Shown: positions 27,607-39,027 of the stretch, in pieces | Numbering within the stretch: the first letter of the stretch is position 1 | Layout of the letters: each line of letters opens with the position of its first letter | Assembly (NCBI GenBank): GCA_016859345.1 | Contig: CM029120.1 | Coordinates: forward strand, 6,132,501-6,196,500 | Direction: 5' to 3' | Source: Istiophorus platypterus | Lineage: Eukaryota; Chordata; Actinopteri; Istiophoriformes; Istiophoridae | DNA length: 64,000 nt | The notes under the pieces: generated by a model | What the model was told of the DNA's origin: nothing | The model's input: only the letters and a program-made list of their open reading frames with translations | Databases searched by the model: none | Program-made: the position numbers and the translations under genes

Positions 27607-27915
27607 TACACACTGACACACACACGGACACACACGGATACACACACAAACACGGATACACACACACGGATACACACACACAGGGACACACACACACACA
27701 CAGATACACAGTGACACACACAGATACACACTGACACACACACACACGCACACACACACACACACAGATACACACTGACACAAACACACACACACAGACA
27801 CACATACGGATACACACTGACACACGGATACACACTGACACACACACACACACGCACACACACACACACGGATACACACACACACACGGATACATACACA
27901 CACGGACACACACGC
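27245..27915. repeat. CA-rich minisatellite with GGATACACACTGACAC-type units
   Basis: About 670 bp built from (AC)n runs broken at irregular intervals by GGATACACA, AGATACACACTGACAC and GGACAC words, so it is a compound micro/minisatellite. It ends less than 100 bp left of the probable gng2 first exon. On the minus strand it yields long Cys/Val/Ser frames (up to 377 codons in total) that are repeat artefacts. Confidence 0.93.
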
Positions 27916-27979
27916 GCAGACGCGCACCGAGCTTCCGGCCGCCTTCAGCCCCCAAAATGTCACCGTCCTCCGGCCCCTC

Positions 27980-28090
27980 ATTCTTCCTCTGTCCGTTTCG
28001 CAGGGAGAGAGCGGGGCGGACGCGGGCTGCTGCTGACTGCTGAACCGCAGGCGGACGCCGGGGCAGAGCGCGGAGGAGCGAGCGGACGAG
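27980..28090 (+). promoter_or_regulatory. probable gng2 promoter and non-coding first exon
   Basis: A CpG-rich block of roughly 28000-28260 contains a purine- and GC-rich stretch ending GCGGACGAG at 28090, followed at once by the donor GTAGGT. No ATG in it opens a sensible frame. The next acceptor that fits is the one at 32158, in front of the gng2 start codon. First-exon status and start point are inferred; no TATA box is seen. Confidence 0.5.
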
Positions 28091-31000
28091 GTAGGTCGAG
28101 ACCCGGGGGAGGGGAGGGGAGGGCAGGGGAGGCGAGGGGAGGCGAGGGGCCGCGGGAGCGACCCCGACAGCCTCCCCCCAGCCGTCGGACCCGCGGCCCG
28201 CGTCGCTTATCGGCGCCCGTCGGGGTGTCGGCGCCACCGGCGCGTTGACACCAGGCGCAGCGGTATTCAGAGCATCCTCCGAAGAGATAGGGAGGAAGAG
28301 GAGGAGGAGGAGGAGGAGGAGGAGGCAGCGGTGAAGCTCTGACCCGCTGGAATTAGGGAAAACCGTCTGGAGCTAAAAACAAAAAGGAAAATGTCACGGT
28401 GGCATTTTCGCGACAACAATAAACAGGACAGTAACTTCCAATTTTGCAATATTTTGGTTTTTTGGGGGGTGTAAGTGGACTATTGCTCCTGGTTGAAGAC
28501 ATGATCCAGCACTTGGCCTCCGGTGGCACCGCAACCCCACGTTTTCTTTTTGTTTGTTTGTTTTACACGTTGAGTTTGTACAACTGAAATAAACAATATG
28601 GTTTGTGTTAATTAGTGAGGGGTTTTTTTTTTGTTTTGTTTTGTTTTTCGGCGGATTTTGAGCCAAAGGTAAAACGAGCTGAGCTGAAGCATCAAAAACA
28701 AAACAAAAACACCCTAATAAGTGTCATTTAGAGGCCACATGAATCTGGAAAGCCTCCATTCTTAACCTGGCCTTAGCCTCATTAGCACCGTTTTCAAGGT
28801 AAAGCAAGCAGAACCAAGATGGTGAACATCAGAGTTTTAGCGCCTCCATCGTGAGCCTGCTGGTGCCATTAGCATTTAGCTCAAAGCAAAATTTGTGCCC
28901 AAATGCAGAAACGCAGAGTCGCTAGTGTAGCTGTGGACTCTAGGCCTTCTTTCCCTTAACCAATGTTTAGAGATAAAATGCGTTTTGACTATGGGTCTTT
29001 CATTTCCTCCGAGTTTAGCTGTAATGATGAATTGTTTTACGTTCCAAGGTAGTTCATAAACTCTCAGGTGGCGGGAAAGATTAAAAAAAGAAACAAACAA
29101 CAAAAAAACCCCAACAAGAATAACAAAAACGGGTGTTTCTTTCCTTCGAATTCCTGCCCCTTTAGACAACGTTTTCCGTTTTCTTTCATGATATTTTCTG
29201 AACCCGTCATGTCTGTCAGCGTCACACAAACTAGGCTGTCACGGCGTCGGATTATTATCTGTGAAAACCGAAGGCCTACTTTTCGTAGACACCCCAGAAA
29301 CCTTAAAGAGCGACGTCTCTCCCTATCAATAGTCTGATGATACGCTGGCCTGTTTTGACATCTCCCCCGAGCGTTGGAACAATATTATGGCCTTGATACG
29401 AAACACGACGAAGACTAATTTCTACCAAGGGTTGTCAGTCATGCCCTTGCTGTAAGTCTCTGGCCTATTTTTATTTTGGCGAGGGACAAACCTGATAATT
29501 TTAAAGCAGGAAGACAAGATATTTGCAAAGAATTCTGCCTTAAAGTCGGCAGAAATTACGTCATTCGATTTTAAACCTGAAACATAACATGAAGTATACA
29601 CCGTACAGCTCCGTCTGGGACTGCAAGATATTGCAGAGAAGTTGGCATATGGCATCCACATGGGGAACCCAGATTATTGTATTTTAACCCCACAAACATA
29701 TCCTTACTCTGGATCCAGGAGTCTGCAGGGAGGAAGTAATCCAAAAATCCCTCCGGCTGGTGTAAACACGGTCTGGAGCTCCTTTCTTTAGTCTATTTCT
29801 GGTGGCTTTCTTCTGCTTTTTAAAGCAAAAAAGTAGACGATTTTTAGATGCAGATTGTTTTGTTACCAGATTTCATTCTCAAGAGGAGGAATCCAACACT
29901 TCTATTCCTTTAAGAACTGACCTTAATAATAACACAATAGAAGAAACCTACCGCAGTTTGAATTAAAACTCTATAACCGTAAAAGGTGAGGCGCACCTCA
30001 GAGTGAGAACAACCAGGATCCCTCAGCTGCACAGACTATAAAACGTAATGTTTATATTACGCTGTTAATACTGCAGAGTCTGCTGCAGGTTGAGCTCCTA
30101 AATCCTCCTCAGATTGTCACTTGGTTTGCTCTGACATCAGGTTCGAGATTTTCCATTTCAGTTCGGAGGATGTTTCAGCCTTAGCATAAGAGGGAATTAA
30201 GTAAATACTGCAGATTTTCACTTAGACCTGGGTTTTAAAACTATTTCCAGGGACTCTTAAACAGTGAGGAGGAATAACATGTTATGTCTATTACGCCTCA
30301 CACTGTACGCAGAAACACTACATCTACATTTCCTGAGTGTAGTGTGGACAAATGTAGGGGACTTTAGTTGTGATATATATTTAAAGAAATAAACACTAAA
30401 AGGCCATTAAAGTCATTTATCAAGTAAAAATGCCAAAGCTTTTCTGGTTTCTAGCGTCTCGGTATGATATTTTGCTGCTTTTCCCTCTCTCGAATGAATA
30501 TTGTTGAGTTTTAATTGATAATTTGAAGACGTTAAGACGAGGACCTGTGATCGCTGTGTTTGAAATTCATTCCTAATCTTAATAATAATCTATGATATTA
30601 AAAAATTAACAGATTAATCATATTTTTAAAAAACGCATTATGTGCCGCTGACCTAAAGTCGCTTTGCTGGTATTCTGAGTTCAGTAAAAAGCAGAAAACA
30701 AAGACGTCGCATCACTGGAGCTCGGAACCAAGGCCGCTAGTAAAGAAAGCGGACTCAGGTTGTGTCTGATTTAGCCGGCACATTGGTTTACAACTTCTCT
30801 GGCAAGTAGTCAAACATACTAATAATGAATAATGAAATAAATAATGGCCTAAAGCGTTGACCCTGAGGTTTTAAATTGACGGAGCGCATCGGGTCATTGG
30901 GGTCGGCGTCGACGGGACCGCAGAGACACCCGCGGTGGCTCCTGTGCCCGATGAGCAGGTGTGGCACCCTGGAGCGTCAGCATCCACGCTCAGCTCCAGC

Positions 31001-32158
31001 ACCTCGCTGAGATCAGTCTCGACCCCTCGCTGAGGAGTACCACAGGGCATACAGGCGGGGGGAGGGCAGGGAGGATTGATCACACACCGATGATGCCGGT
31101 GCAGAGCGCTTGTGGCTTGATCCACTTAATCAAAGCGGGGATAAGAGGCAGAGCGGCAGCTGGAAACATGAAACTAAAACTCACTGCCTATTCCCGAATC
31201 AGGAGGCTTCCGAGCTGCTTTTAGATCAGATCAGCTGCATCCAACATGAATGTTGCTCATATTGAAGAATTGATAGATAATTATCATCTGACCTTTTTTT
31301 TTTTTTTTAGCATCTTTCAGCTCTTTGTTTTGATTTTCGGGCCCGTGCAACTTCACTGGTTTGGTTCACGGTCAGCACTCTCATCAGCGTCGATTTCCAA
31401 CAGCAACAGGCAGCAGTCTTAAGAAATTACTTAAATGAGTTTTGAAATTAAATTTAAAAAATCATTAATTAAAAAATTTGAAATTAAAATTTCAAAAAAT
31501 AAATCTAATATAAGCCCACTGTTTGCTTCTTCACCAAACTCGTTTCTTCCCAAGTATTTTATTTGCTCTCCGAAGTGATACTGATTTTTTCTTTACCAGC
31601 GTTCACAACTTATTTGAATCAACACCACACTAATAAAAAAACAAAAACAAAAAACAAAAAACTTCACTGAGGCTGACTTGCAGGATCTCAAAAGTGTTAA
31701 CTGATGATGAATAAGATATTTAAAAAAAACACTTAAAGTGAATATGACTAAACATCTAGCTGAGAAATAAAGCACATTGTAAGAGCAAGCGTACATATAA
31801 AGCACTGGATGTTCTTTGCACCTCCACTAACTATTACAATATGAGAGTTTTTATCTCTGAAACGTGATGTCACTTATCCGTTTATCTGTTTTAAATATAG
31901 TTCTGGACGAAAGCGCTGCCCCCTCACTCTCCTCCCACCCACTCCACCTCCCCCTCACTGTCATGGGCTGCCTAGCAACTGATACCATAAATAATACGCC
32001 TGTGCTTGTGGTTTGTGTATGTTCACGGCCATGCGATAATACCAGTGCGCCTCGCTGCACCCCTGCTACGTTATGGTGCTCTCGTCCTCACCAGTGACAC
32101 CCTGCGGGTGAACGACAAGGGGGTTTGAGGTGTTGATATCTCTTCCTCCCCTGTGTAG
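28091..32158 (+). other. inferred gng2 intron 1
   Basis: A 4 kb stretch with a short (GGA)n tract at 28291-28325, an A/T-rich palindromic patch near 31430-31500 and one GC-rich island at about 30880-31175. No exon recognised. Confidence 0.5.
28291..28325. repeat. (GGA)n microsatellite
   Basis: About ten GGA units just inside the inferred gng2 intron 1. Confidence 0.9.
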
Positions 32159-32179
32159 ACAGTGCACACGAGAACCTGA

Positions 32180-33439
<1,260 letters not shown>

Positions 33440-34556
33440 AAAACCGGTGTTGGCCCTTCAGCAGTCTGCTCAGTGTGGGACTTTGAACGTGGACGTTCAA
33501 AAATACGTAGAAATCTTCTAGTAGGAGGGCACGGTGATTATCGCCGCCCCTTTCTTGAACGGCACCCTAAAGGGAGTGCAAAAAAAAATTAAAAAACCAC
33601 AGAGTTAACATGTTACCATTATAGGGGTTGTGATGTGTTTTGTTGAGGGGTGTTGCAGCATGTTGAAGGGGTCTGTGCTTTTAGATGACACAAAAGGGAT
33701 GATGATGAGGAGGAGGAGGAGGAGGAAGAGGAGGAGTATGATGATAACCCAGAGACGTGATGGACAACCAGTAAACTTAACAAGTCTTCAGGTTATGATG
33801 TGTACAAATCAAAAACAAAACAACAACAAAAAAAAACATAGATAATATGAGAGTAAAAATATTTTGTGGTTCTTTTGGGACTTCCAAATGTTCTGTTAAA
33901 TGGTTGTGGTTGGATTGAACTCCGTAGGACAGCAAACAAAAATACGCCTTCCACTAGACACCACCTTATTATTGGAATGTTTTGTTTTTTTAAGTTGTTG
34001 TTCATTTTATGTTTATCTCAACCGATCCTATCACCTAGATATCTTTCTATAACTGTACGTCATTACTGAAACTGCTCTGTTAACTTTTTTTTCTTTCTTT
34101 TTTTACACCAACAGGTTAGTGAAAGCTTTTTTAACGGGATGTTTGAAACATTCAACTCTGTGATTCTCTTTACAAGTACCTTTCTGAAAATTGGTCTCTG
34201 TGTATCAACATCTATCTGGCAAATGTGACGCAGTTTGTCTCCTTCAGATACAAACCCTCTTTCTACTCTTTGTACAAAATGACTAGCAAGTAAACTGTGC
34301 TGTGCTGTGAGTTCTGAACGTTTGTGTTTGTATCATTAACTATTGCATGAAATGGACAAAAAAAAACAAAACAAAACAAGAAAAAAAAACCCTCCCTCTT
34401 CTCTTTCCTTTTCATGTGGAGATTGTATGAAACAAAGGGCAGCCTCCATCTGGAATTGCCGAAAAAAATATTAAAAGAAGAATGGTTCAGTGTGGTCTCG
34501 GTTAAGGACATCTCTCAAATACATCTCAAATAAAAACGTGACGATTTAATGCATTG
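33440..34556 (+). other. gng2 3' UTR with polyadenylation signal at 34529-34534
   Basis: Non-coding sequence after the gng2 stop. An AATAAA at 34529-34534, preceded by ATCTCAAATACATCTC, is the best 3' end signal, giving a UTR of about 1.1 kb. A GAG/GAT trinucleotide tract sits at 33700-33736. Confidence 0.6.
33700..33736. repeat. (GAG)n/(GAT)n trinucleotide tract
   Basis: Imperfect trinucleotide run inside the gng2 3' UTR. Confidence 0.85.
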
Positions 34557-36002
34557 CACCGCAGGGTAGAAGAAGTCTTTACGTTGCTGCAGCACTTTCA
34601 CAATCTTCATATACTGATTAACTAGAGTGGGAATCATAATTTTACACTGGTTTGGTGAGGGCTGGTTCAGATATTTATATTTATTTATAATCAAATTAAA
34701 AAGAAACAGTTTTAAGATTTAAAAATCTGAAAATATTGCCCTAAACTTTAACTTTGGGGAGGGATAAACATCCTTTTTTCTCAAAATGTATGACGGTATC
34801 ACATAAATATCCGATAGCTTATTTTTTCCAACTTCTAATTGAAGCTGTATGAGGTTTAAACTGAGAGAAATATACAAATGTAGGACACACATGGTTTCAT
34901 GGTTGCAACCTTGCGCAAATGGAAATAAAATTCTTACTCAGAATTCCCTGTGATTCACCCTGACACCCAGTTATTGGCTTCCATGAAAAATTTGAGATTT
35001 CCACCGGAGTGTCGGATGAAGTCCTCTGGCTTCGATCAGTGCTCGGTTGCACAATATAAGTTGCAAAAACTGGATGGAGCAGAGTCTGGCAGTTAAAGGG
35101 GATAAATCATCTACGTGCAAGCAGCCCCCCCTTTTTTCTTCTTCTTTTTTTTTTTTTACATTTTAGAAGAGCTCTCCATGCTGCTGCAGGAGAAGACGCG
35201 CCCCCTACAGGCATTGCTGGCGCAGCTGCATGGATGATATAAGTTTATCTGATATTACCTGTCATTTTAAGTATAACAGGTAAAAATAAGGAATATTAGA
35301 CAGCTGCATTTGGCAGTGAACAGGAATTTCTATGAAGAGCACTGATAAAATGAGAGCGCCGAAAGCAAAATATGTGCTTTATTGTGCTTTTTACGCCACT
35401 ACATTCATTTGACAGCTTTTGTTACTGGTAAATTTTTCATTTTACACACAACACATAGGACCACAGTATATAGAGCAGTCAAAATGAGCCCCACCTCTGC
35501 AGCCACATTAAGTGGGGCTACTCACTGCTTACATCAATAATAGTGATCCAGTAACATGGTACCATAACACTGACCGTTTGGAAATATGAGTAGTTTTACT
35601 TTTGGATCATTGAGCACATTTTGTTGCTAATACTCCAGGAGAACTTTTAAAGCAGGACCTGTAATGGAGCAGGTTTGTATTTTGATACTTAAGTAAATCA
35701 CTTTAAGTACATTTACTCAAGTACTCATATACAATTTTGAGGTACATGTACTTATTTTCTACTGCTATAAATTTCTATTCCACTGCATTTCAGAGGAGAG
35801 TTTTTATACTTACCTGGTGTACGCACGTTCATTACTCACCAGTCATGACTGGGAGCAGAGGAAGAGATTCAAATAGCCGTCGTAACACCACATACTTCTG
35901 TCTCTGATTCAGTGCAACATAAAAAATTGATCATTGCCACAGTCATAAATATAAACTCATACAAATAAGACAGACTTTGTGCCGGTGTGAAGAAAAGGTT
36001 GT
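34557..36002. other. gng2-tRNA intergenic region
   Basis: No gene seen. About 400 bp of it (35385-35795) is a dispersed repeat of family C; the rest is A/T-rich unique-looking sequence. Confidence 0.6.
35385..35795 (+). mobile_element. dispersed repeat family C, rearranged copy
   Basis: Contains CACTACATTCATTTGACAGC, then AGTAGTTTTACTTTTGGATC, then AAGTACATTTACTCAAGTAC and CACTGCATTTCAGAGGAGAG. The order of blocks differs from the usual one, so it is probably two partial copies joined. Confidence 0.65.
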
Positions 36003-36085
36003 TGTCAGAAGTGGGATTCGAACCCACGCCTCCAGGGGAGACTGCGACCTGAACGCAGCGCCTTAGACCGCTCGGCCATCCTGAC
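36003..36085 (-). tRNA. tRNA-Leu (anticodon CAG)
   Basis: The complement gives an 83-nt cloverleaf. The acceptor stem GTCAGGA pairs with TTCTGAC (one G-T pair), followed by discriminator A. The A box is TGGCCGAGCGGT and the B box GGTTCGAATCC. The anticodon arm CTGCG-TTCAGGT-CGCAG has CAG in the loop, reading CUG codons. The long variable arm is the class II type of leucine tRNAs. No intron and no encoded CCA. A TTTT terminator for RNA polymerase III lies six bases past the 3' end (AAAA at 35993-35996 on +). Nearly identical to the human gene as I recall it, so very likely functional. Confidence 0.97.
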
Positions 36086-36099
36086 TTATTTACAGCCGC

Positions 36100-36790
36100 C
36101 ACCGCGGCCGTTTATATCCCCGATACCGGCACGTCTGACACTATGACCGGTACCAAAAAGTGATGTTTGTGTTATATTTGATTAATAGAACAGTTTAACA
36201 ACAAAAACATCTACGGCCACAATGGAGATGGAACCGTTGGTACGACAACTCGACCTCGCGAAGCCTGCGTTAACTCGCCACCGAAACGATTCGTTTGTCC
36301 ACTTAGCTTCTCAGAGCTGATTTACAGTGACAGCTGTTTTCCATCGGCCGACGGGAGCAACCGCGTCGGCCGCCATCGCAACAAACTTCGGCCGAACCTC
36401 GGTTATTTACTGCATTTGTAGCTGTTGTTTTACTGTAGTGGGCGAACGGAGGCGTTGTCCCACTCAACTCGGCAAATTAGCTTCGCGGTTAGCTAGTTAG
36501 CGCCAGCGTGAGGAGCAGCGGAGCAGTCGTTCCTCACAAAGACAAAAAAACGACAAGTAACTTTGCGGGTAATCTGCGGGGGAGACGGAGGATTGATATA
36601 AGTTGGTTCGGTAATAAAAGTCAGGAAGTGAACGTTTAACCAAAGCAACGGGTCGGTATGATTATCACGGCTGCGGTTAGCTAGTTAGCTCCAAGCGACT
36701 CTGGAGGAGTTTATTGATAGACTAGCTAAACTAGACGATAAGCTCCTGTCTTGTTTTTCCTAAACTTTCTGTGAAACCCGACGGAGTCCG
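36100..36790 (+). promoter_or_regulatory. dusp23 promoter region and first non-coding exon
   Basis: A CpG-containing stretch with TTCGG, CGTCGG and GCGG words and no TATA box. It ends at a strong donor, ACGGAGTCCG|GTGAGTGT, at 36790/36791. A second short non-coding exon is probable at 36965-37018 (after TTTTTGCAG, before GTAAAA). Both would precede the coding exon that begins at 37329. The start point is not determined. Confidence 0.5.
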
Positions 36791-37338
36791 GTGAGTGTGT
36801 TTCCAAATAAGACACGCCAGTGTCCTAATATGTTGAACTATGTCATGTTAACCTAATCCCTCGGTACGACACTGAACTTTCCGGACTAGCCGGTATGCTA
36901 ATGCTGGCTAGCGAGATAGCCGTTTGACACCGCGTCTCGCTCCTGCTGTGTTTCCTTTTTGCAGTTTCTCGGAGGCCCCTTCAACAGTTTCGCTTGAATT
37001 ATTCAACTCGTTGAAAAGGTAAAAATCGCTGAAATACTGTCACTACTTATAAAAACCAAGCTAACTATTTGGAGCATGGCTCATCGCTTTGGCTACGCCT
37101 GTATTAACGTTGTTTTGCTTGCAAATAAAAATATAACACTTCTGTCGGCCTCATCCCTAGTTTATATTTCCAAGAGTGTTTGTGTGAGCCAGGGAGAGAC
37201 TGGGAATTTTTTATATATACTTTTATGGCAAGTTGTCACTGCTCTATTGGCTGTTTTTAATAAAGCATATCAGTGGTAGATGCAAATAAAGATGATATGG
37301 CTTGATGTTTTCCTCTTCCTCTTCTCAGTTGGACCATC

Positions 37339-38685
37339 ATGGCCTCAACTCCCCCCCACAACTTCTCCTGGGTCGAGCAGGGCAAGCTGGCCGGACTGGC
37401 ACTGCCCAGGATGACTAGTCAGTACCAGTACCTGCTGGACAACGGCATCAAACACCTGGTTTGCCTCTGCGAGAGAAAGCCACCTTACTACGACACATGC
37501 CCACAGTTACAGCTGCACCACATCAAGATAGCTGACTTCACTCCTCCTTCGCCTAGTCAGATTGATAGATTCCTCTCTGTCGTTGAAGAGGCCAACGCCA
37601 AGGGGGAGGTGGGATCTTGGATACTTGATAGGCTGTGATTTGATGGATGGTTTTGCTTATAAAGTACTCTCCGGGGTCAAGTATAGTACTGTACGCTGGC
37701 TCACAAGCTGTGGCACTGTGACCTAAAACATTTGGCATCAGGTGTATAAGTATTTGACAGAGCCCGTGAGATGGTGGGAAGGAAAATCTGCCTCTCACAA
37801 CTTTGCAGCTACTCCAAATGCATGAGTCAAATGGAAAAAAGCTGCGACAGTCTTCCTTAGTGTATTAAATTGCATACCATGGATTCAGTTTTTAAACCCT
37901 CACTAAGGCTGTCAAATGTTGGCAGTGTTTTTTTTTTAACAGAAACTTATGCAATTGTCCAGATTATCTGACTTTCCACTTCAGTGATCAGCGAGGACCA
38001 GTTCTCCTGTTTTTTTTATTTAGCAGTGCTTGCAAATAGGGCTTCGACTAATGATTCATTTCATTACTGATTAGTCTGTCAATTATTTTCTCAATTAGCT
38101 GATTAATCATTCGGTATATTAAATGTCAGAAAATAGTGAGAAATACTTTAACAAAACCCAAAGGTATGTCTTCAAATGGCTTGCTTGCCTCACTAGAATT
38201 ATAAAACCTGGACATATTCAGTTTAACATCACTTGAGGCACAGAAACGCAGCTAATCCTCACAATCAAAGAATTAGAACCAATAAATGCTTGGCATTGTT
38301 TGCTGGAAAAAAAATAACCTCAACAACCAATCGATAATTAAAATTGTTGATGTTTAATCTCAGTCAGTTTATTGATTAAGCAATTGTTTCAGCTCTGCTT
38401 GTAAAGTTAGAGTTTGAATTCCTGTCTCACAACAGAAGCAGGATGTGTGCACAGCTACAGCAGATTAACCAAAATAAATATTGTGTTGTTCCTCCTCAGG
38501 GAGTTGGAGTTCACTGCATGCATGGCCATGGGAGAACAGGGACCATGCTGGCCTGCTACCTGGTGAAGACCAGGAAGATTTCAGGCATTGATGCCATCAA
38601 TGAGATCCGCAGGCTGCGGCGAGGCTCAATCGAAACTCACGAACAAGAGAAAGCAGTGGTGCAGTTTTATCAGCGCACCAAGTGA
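37339..38685 (+). CDS. dusp23: dual specificity protein phosphatase 23
   Basis: A small cysteine-based phosphatase (VHZ family) acting on phospho-Tyr and phospho-Ser/Thr. Coding exons 37339-37608 and 38500-38685 join in phase 0 to give 151 residues against about 150 in human. The P-loop VHCMHGHGRTG provides the nucleophile Cys96 and Arg102; the general acid is Asp66 in IADFTPP. Conserved family phrases NFSWV, GLALPR, GTMLACYLVK and the end VVQFYQRTK are all present, and the protein is essentially only the catalytic domain. The start ATG lies 10 nt into its exon (acceptor CTTCTCAG at 37328). Stop-to-stop distance to the convergent afadin-like gene is 342 bp. Fish have more than one dusp23 paralogue; which this is cannot be told here. 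Confidence 0.96.
38038..38396 (+). mobile_element. dispersed repeat family B in the dusp23 intron
   Basis: Starts AGGGCTTCGACTAATGATTC and ends GCAATTGTTTCAGCTCT, inverted relatives of each other. The interior has TCAATTATTTTCTCAATTAG and AAATGTCAGAAAATAGTGAG. I know this GATTAATCG-rich element as common in percomorphs. Other copies are near 47.8, 50.2 and 51.5 kb. Confidence 0.72.
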
Positions 38686-38763
38686 CTTTCAGGAAGCATG
38701 ATTATTGCAGTTAAGTACAAAATAATGAGAGGACGGTTCTCAGTTATACTCCTAAATTAATAC

Positions 38764-38769
38764 TTTATT
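38764..38769 (-). other. candidate polyadenylation signal for the afadin-like gene
   Basis: AATAAA on the minus strand, about 260 nt past the afadin-like stop and 79 nt past the dusp23 stop. Use of this site would bring the two convergent transcripts close to overlapping. Confidence 0.4.
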
Positions 38770-39027
38770 ATCTAGAAATAGGAAAATACAAAATATAATG
38801 TTAAAACAAGCAAGAAAATCAAAAAACTAAAAGTCCTGGACAATAGCTCTGAGCTCAAATGTTGAAATTACTCAGTTTACCCTTGGGACATTTAACTAAG
38901 ACAAACAGTTAATACATACACATACTGCCTTTTTAAATGGTACTGTATACACTCATTTTTGCTAGCACAATTTTTACTTTTCTTTATATAACCACGTCGT
39001 CTTCTGAGGTTTCCATTTAAGCTTTGT

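Larger units (their letters stand above)
9821..27979. other. frmd6-gng2 intergenic region, no recognised protein-coding gene
   Basis: About 18 kb with no exon that I can assign to a family. Open frames here are short or run through simple repeats. It holds several microsatellites, two copies of a fish dispersed repeat (near 11.6 and 12.4 kb), a long AAGTC-rich array (18.2-18.9 kb) and isolated GC-richer patches (about 13.1-13.3, 15.0-15.2, 16.2-16.6, 21.2-21.4 kb). Some patches may be regulatory or untranslated first exons; see the findings. Short imperfect fragments of other dispersed repeats, for example near 25.2 kb and 25.95 kb, also occur. Confidence 0.6.

Noticed and set aside
26848..28237. 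Minus-strand frames of 219-377 codons rich in Cys, Val and Ser
   Set aside because: They are read-through of the CA-rich minisatellite; three frames overlap the same array and none has a domain.
35869..36102. Minus-strand 77-codon frame containing SGWPSGLRRCVQV
   Set aside because: This is the well-known spurious translation of a tRNA-Leu gene; the tRNA explains the sequence fully.
37076..37279. Plus frame starting MAHRFGYACINV before dusp23
   Set aside because: It lies in the intron between the inferred non-coding exon and the dusp23 coding exon and does not join to the phosphatase frame.
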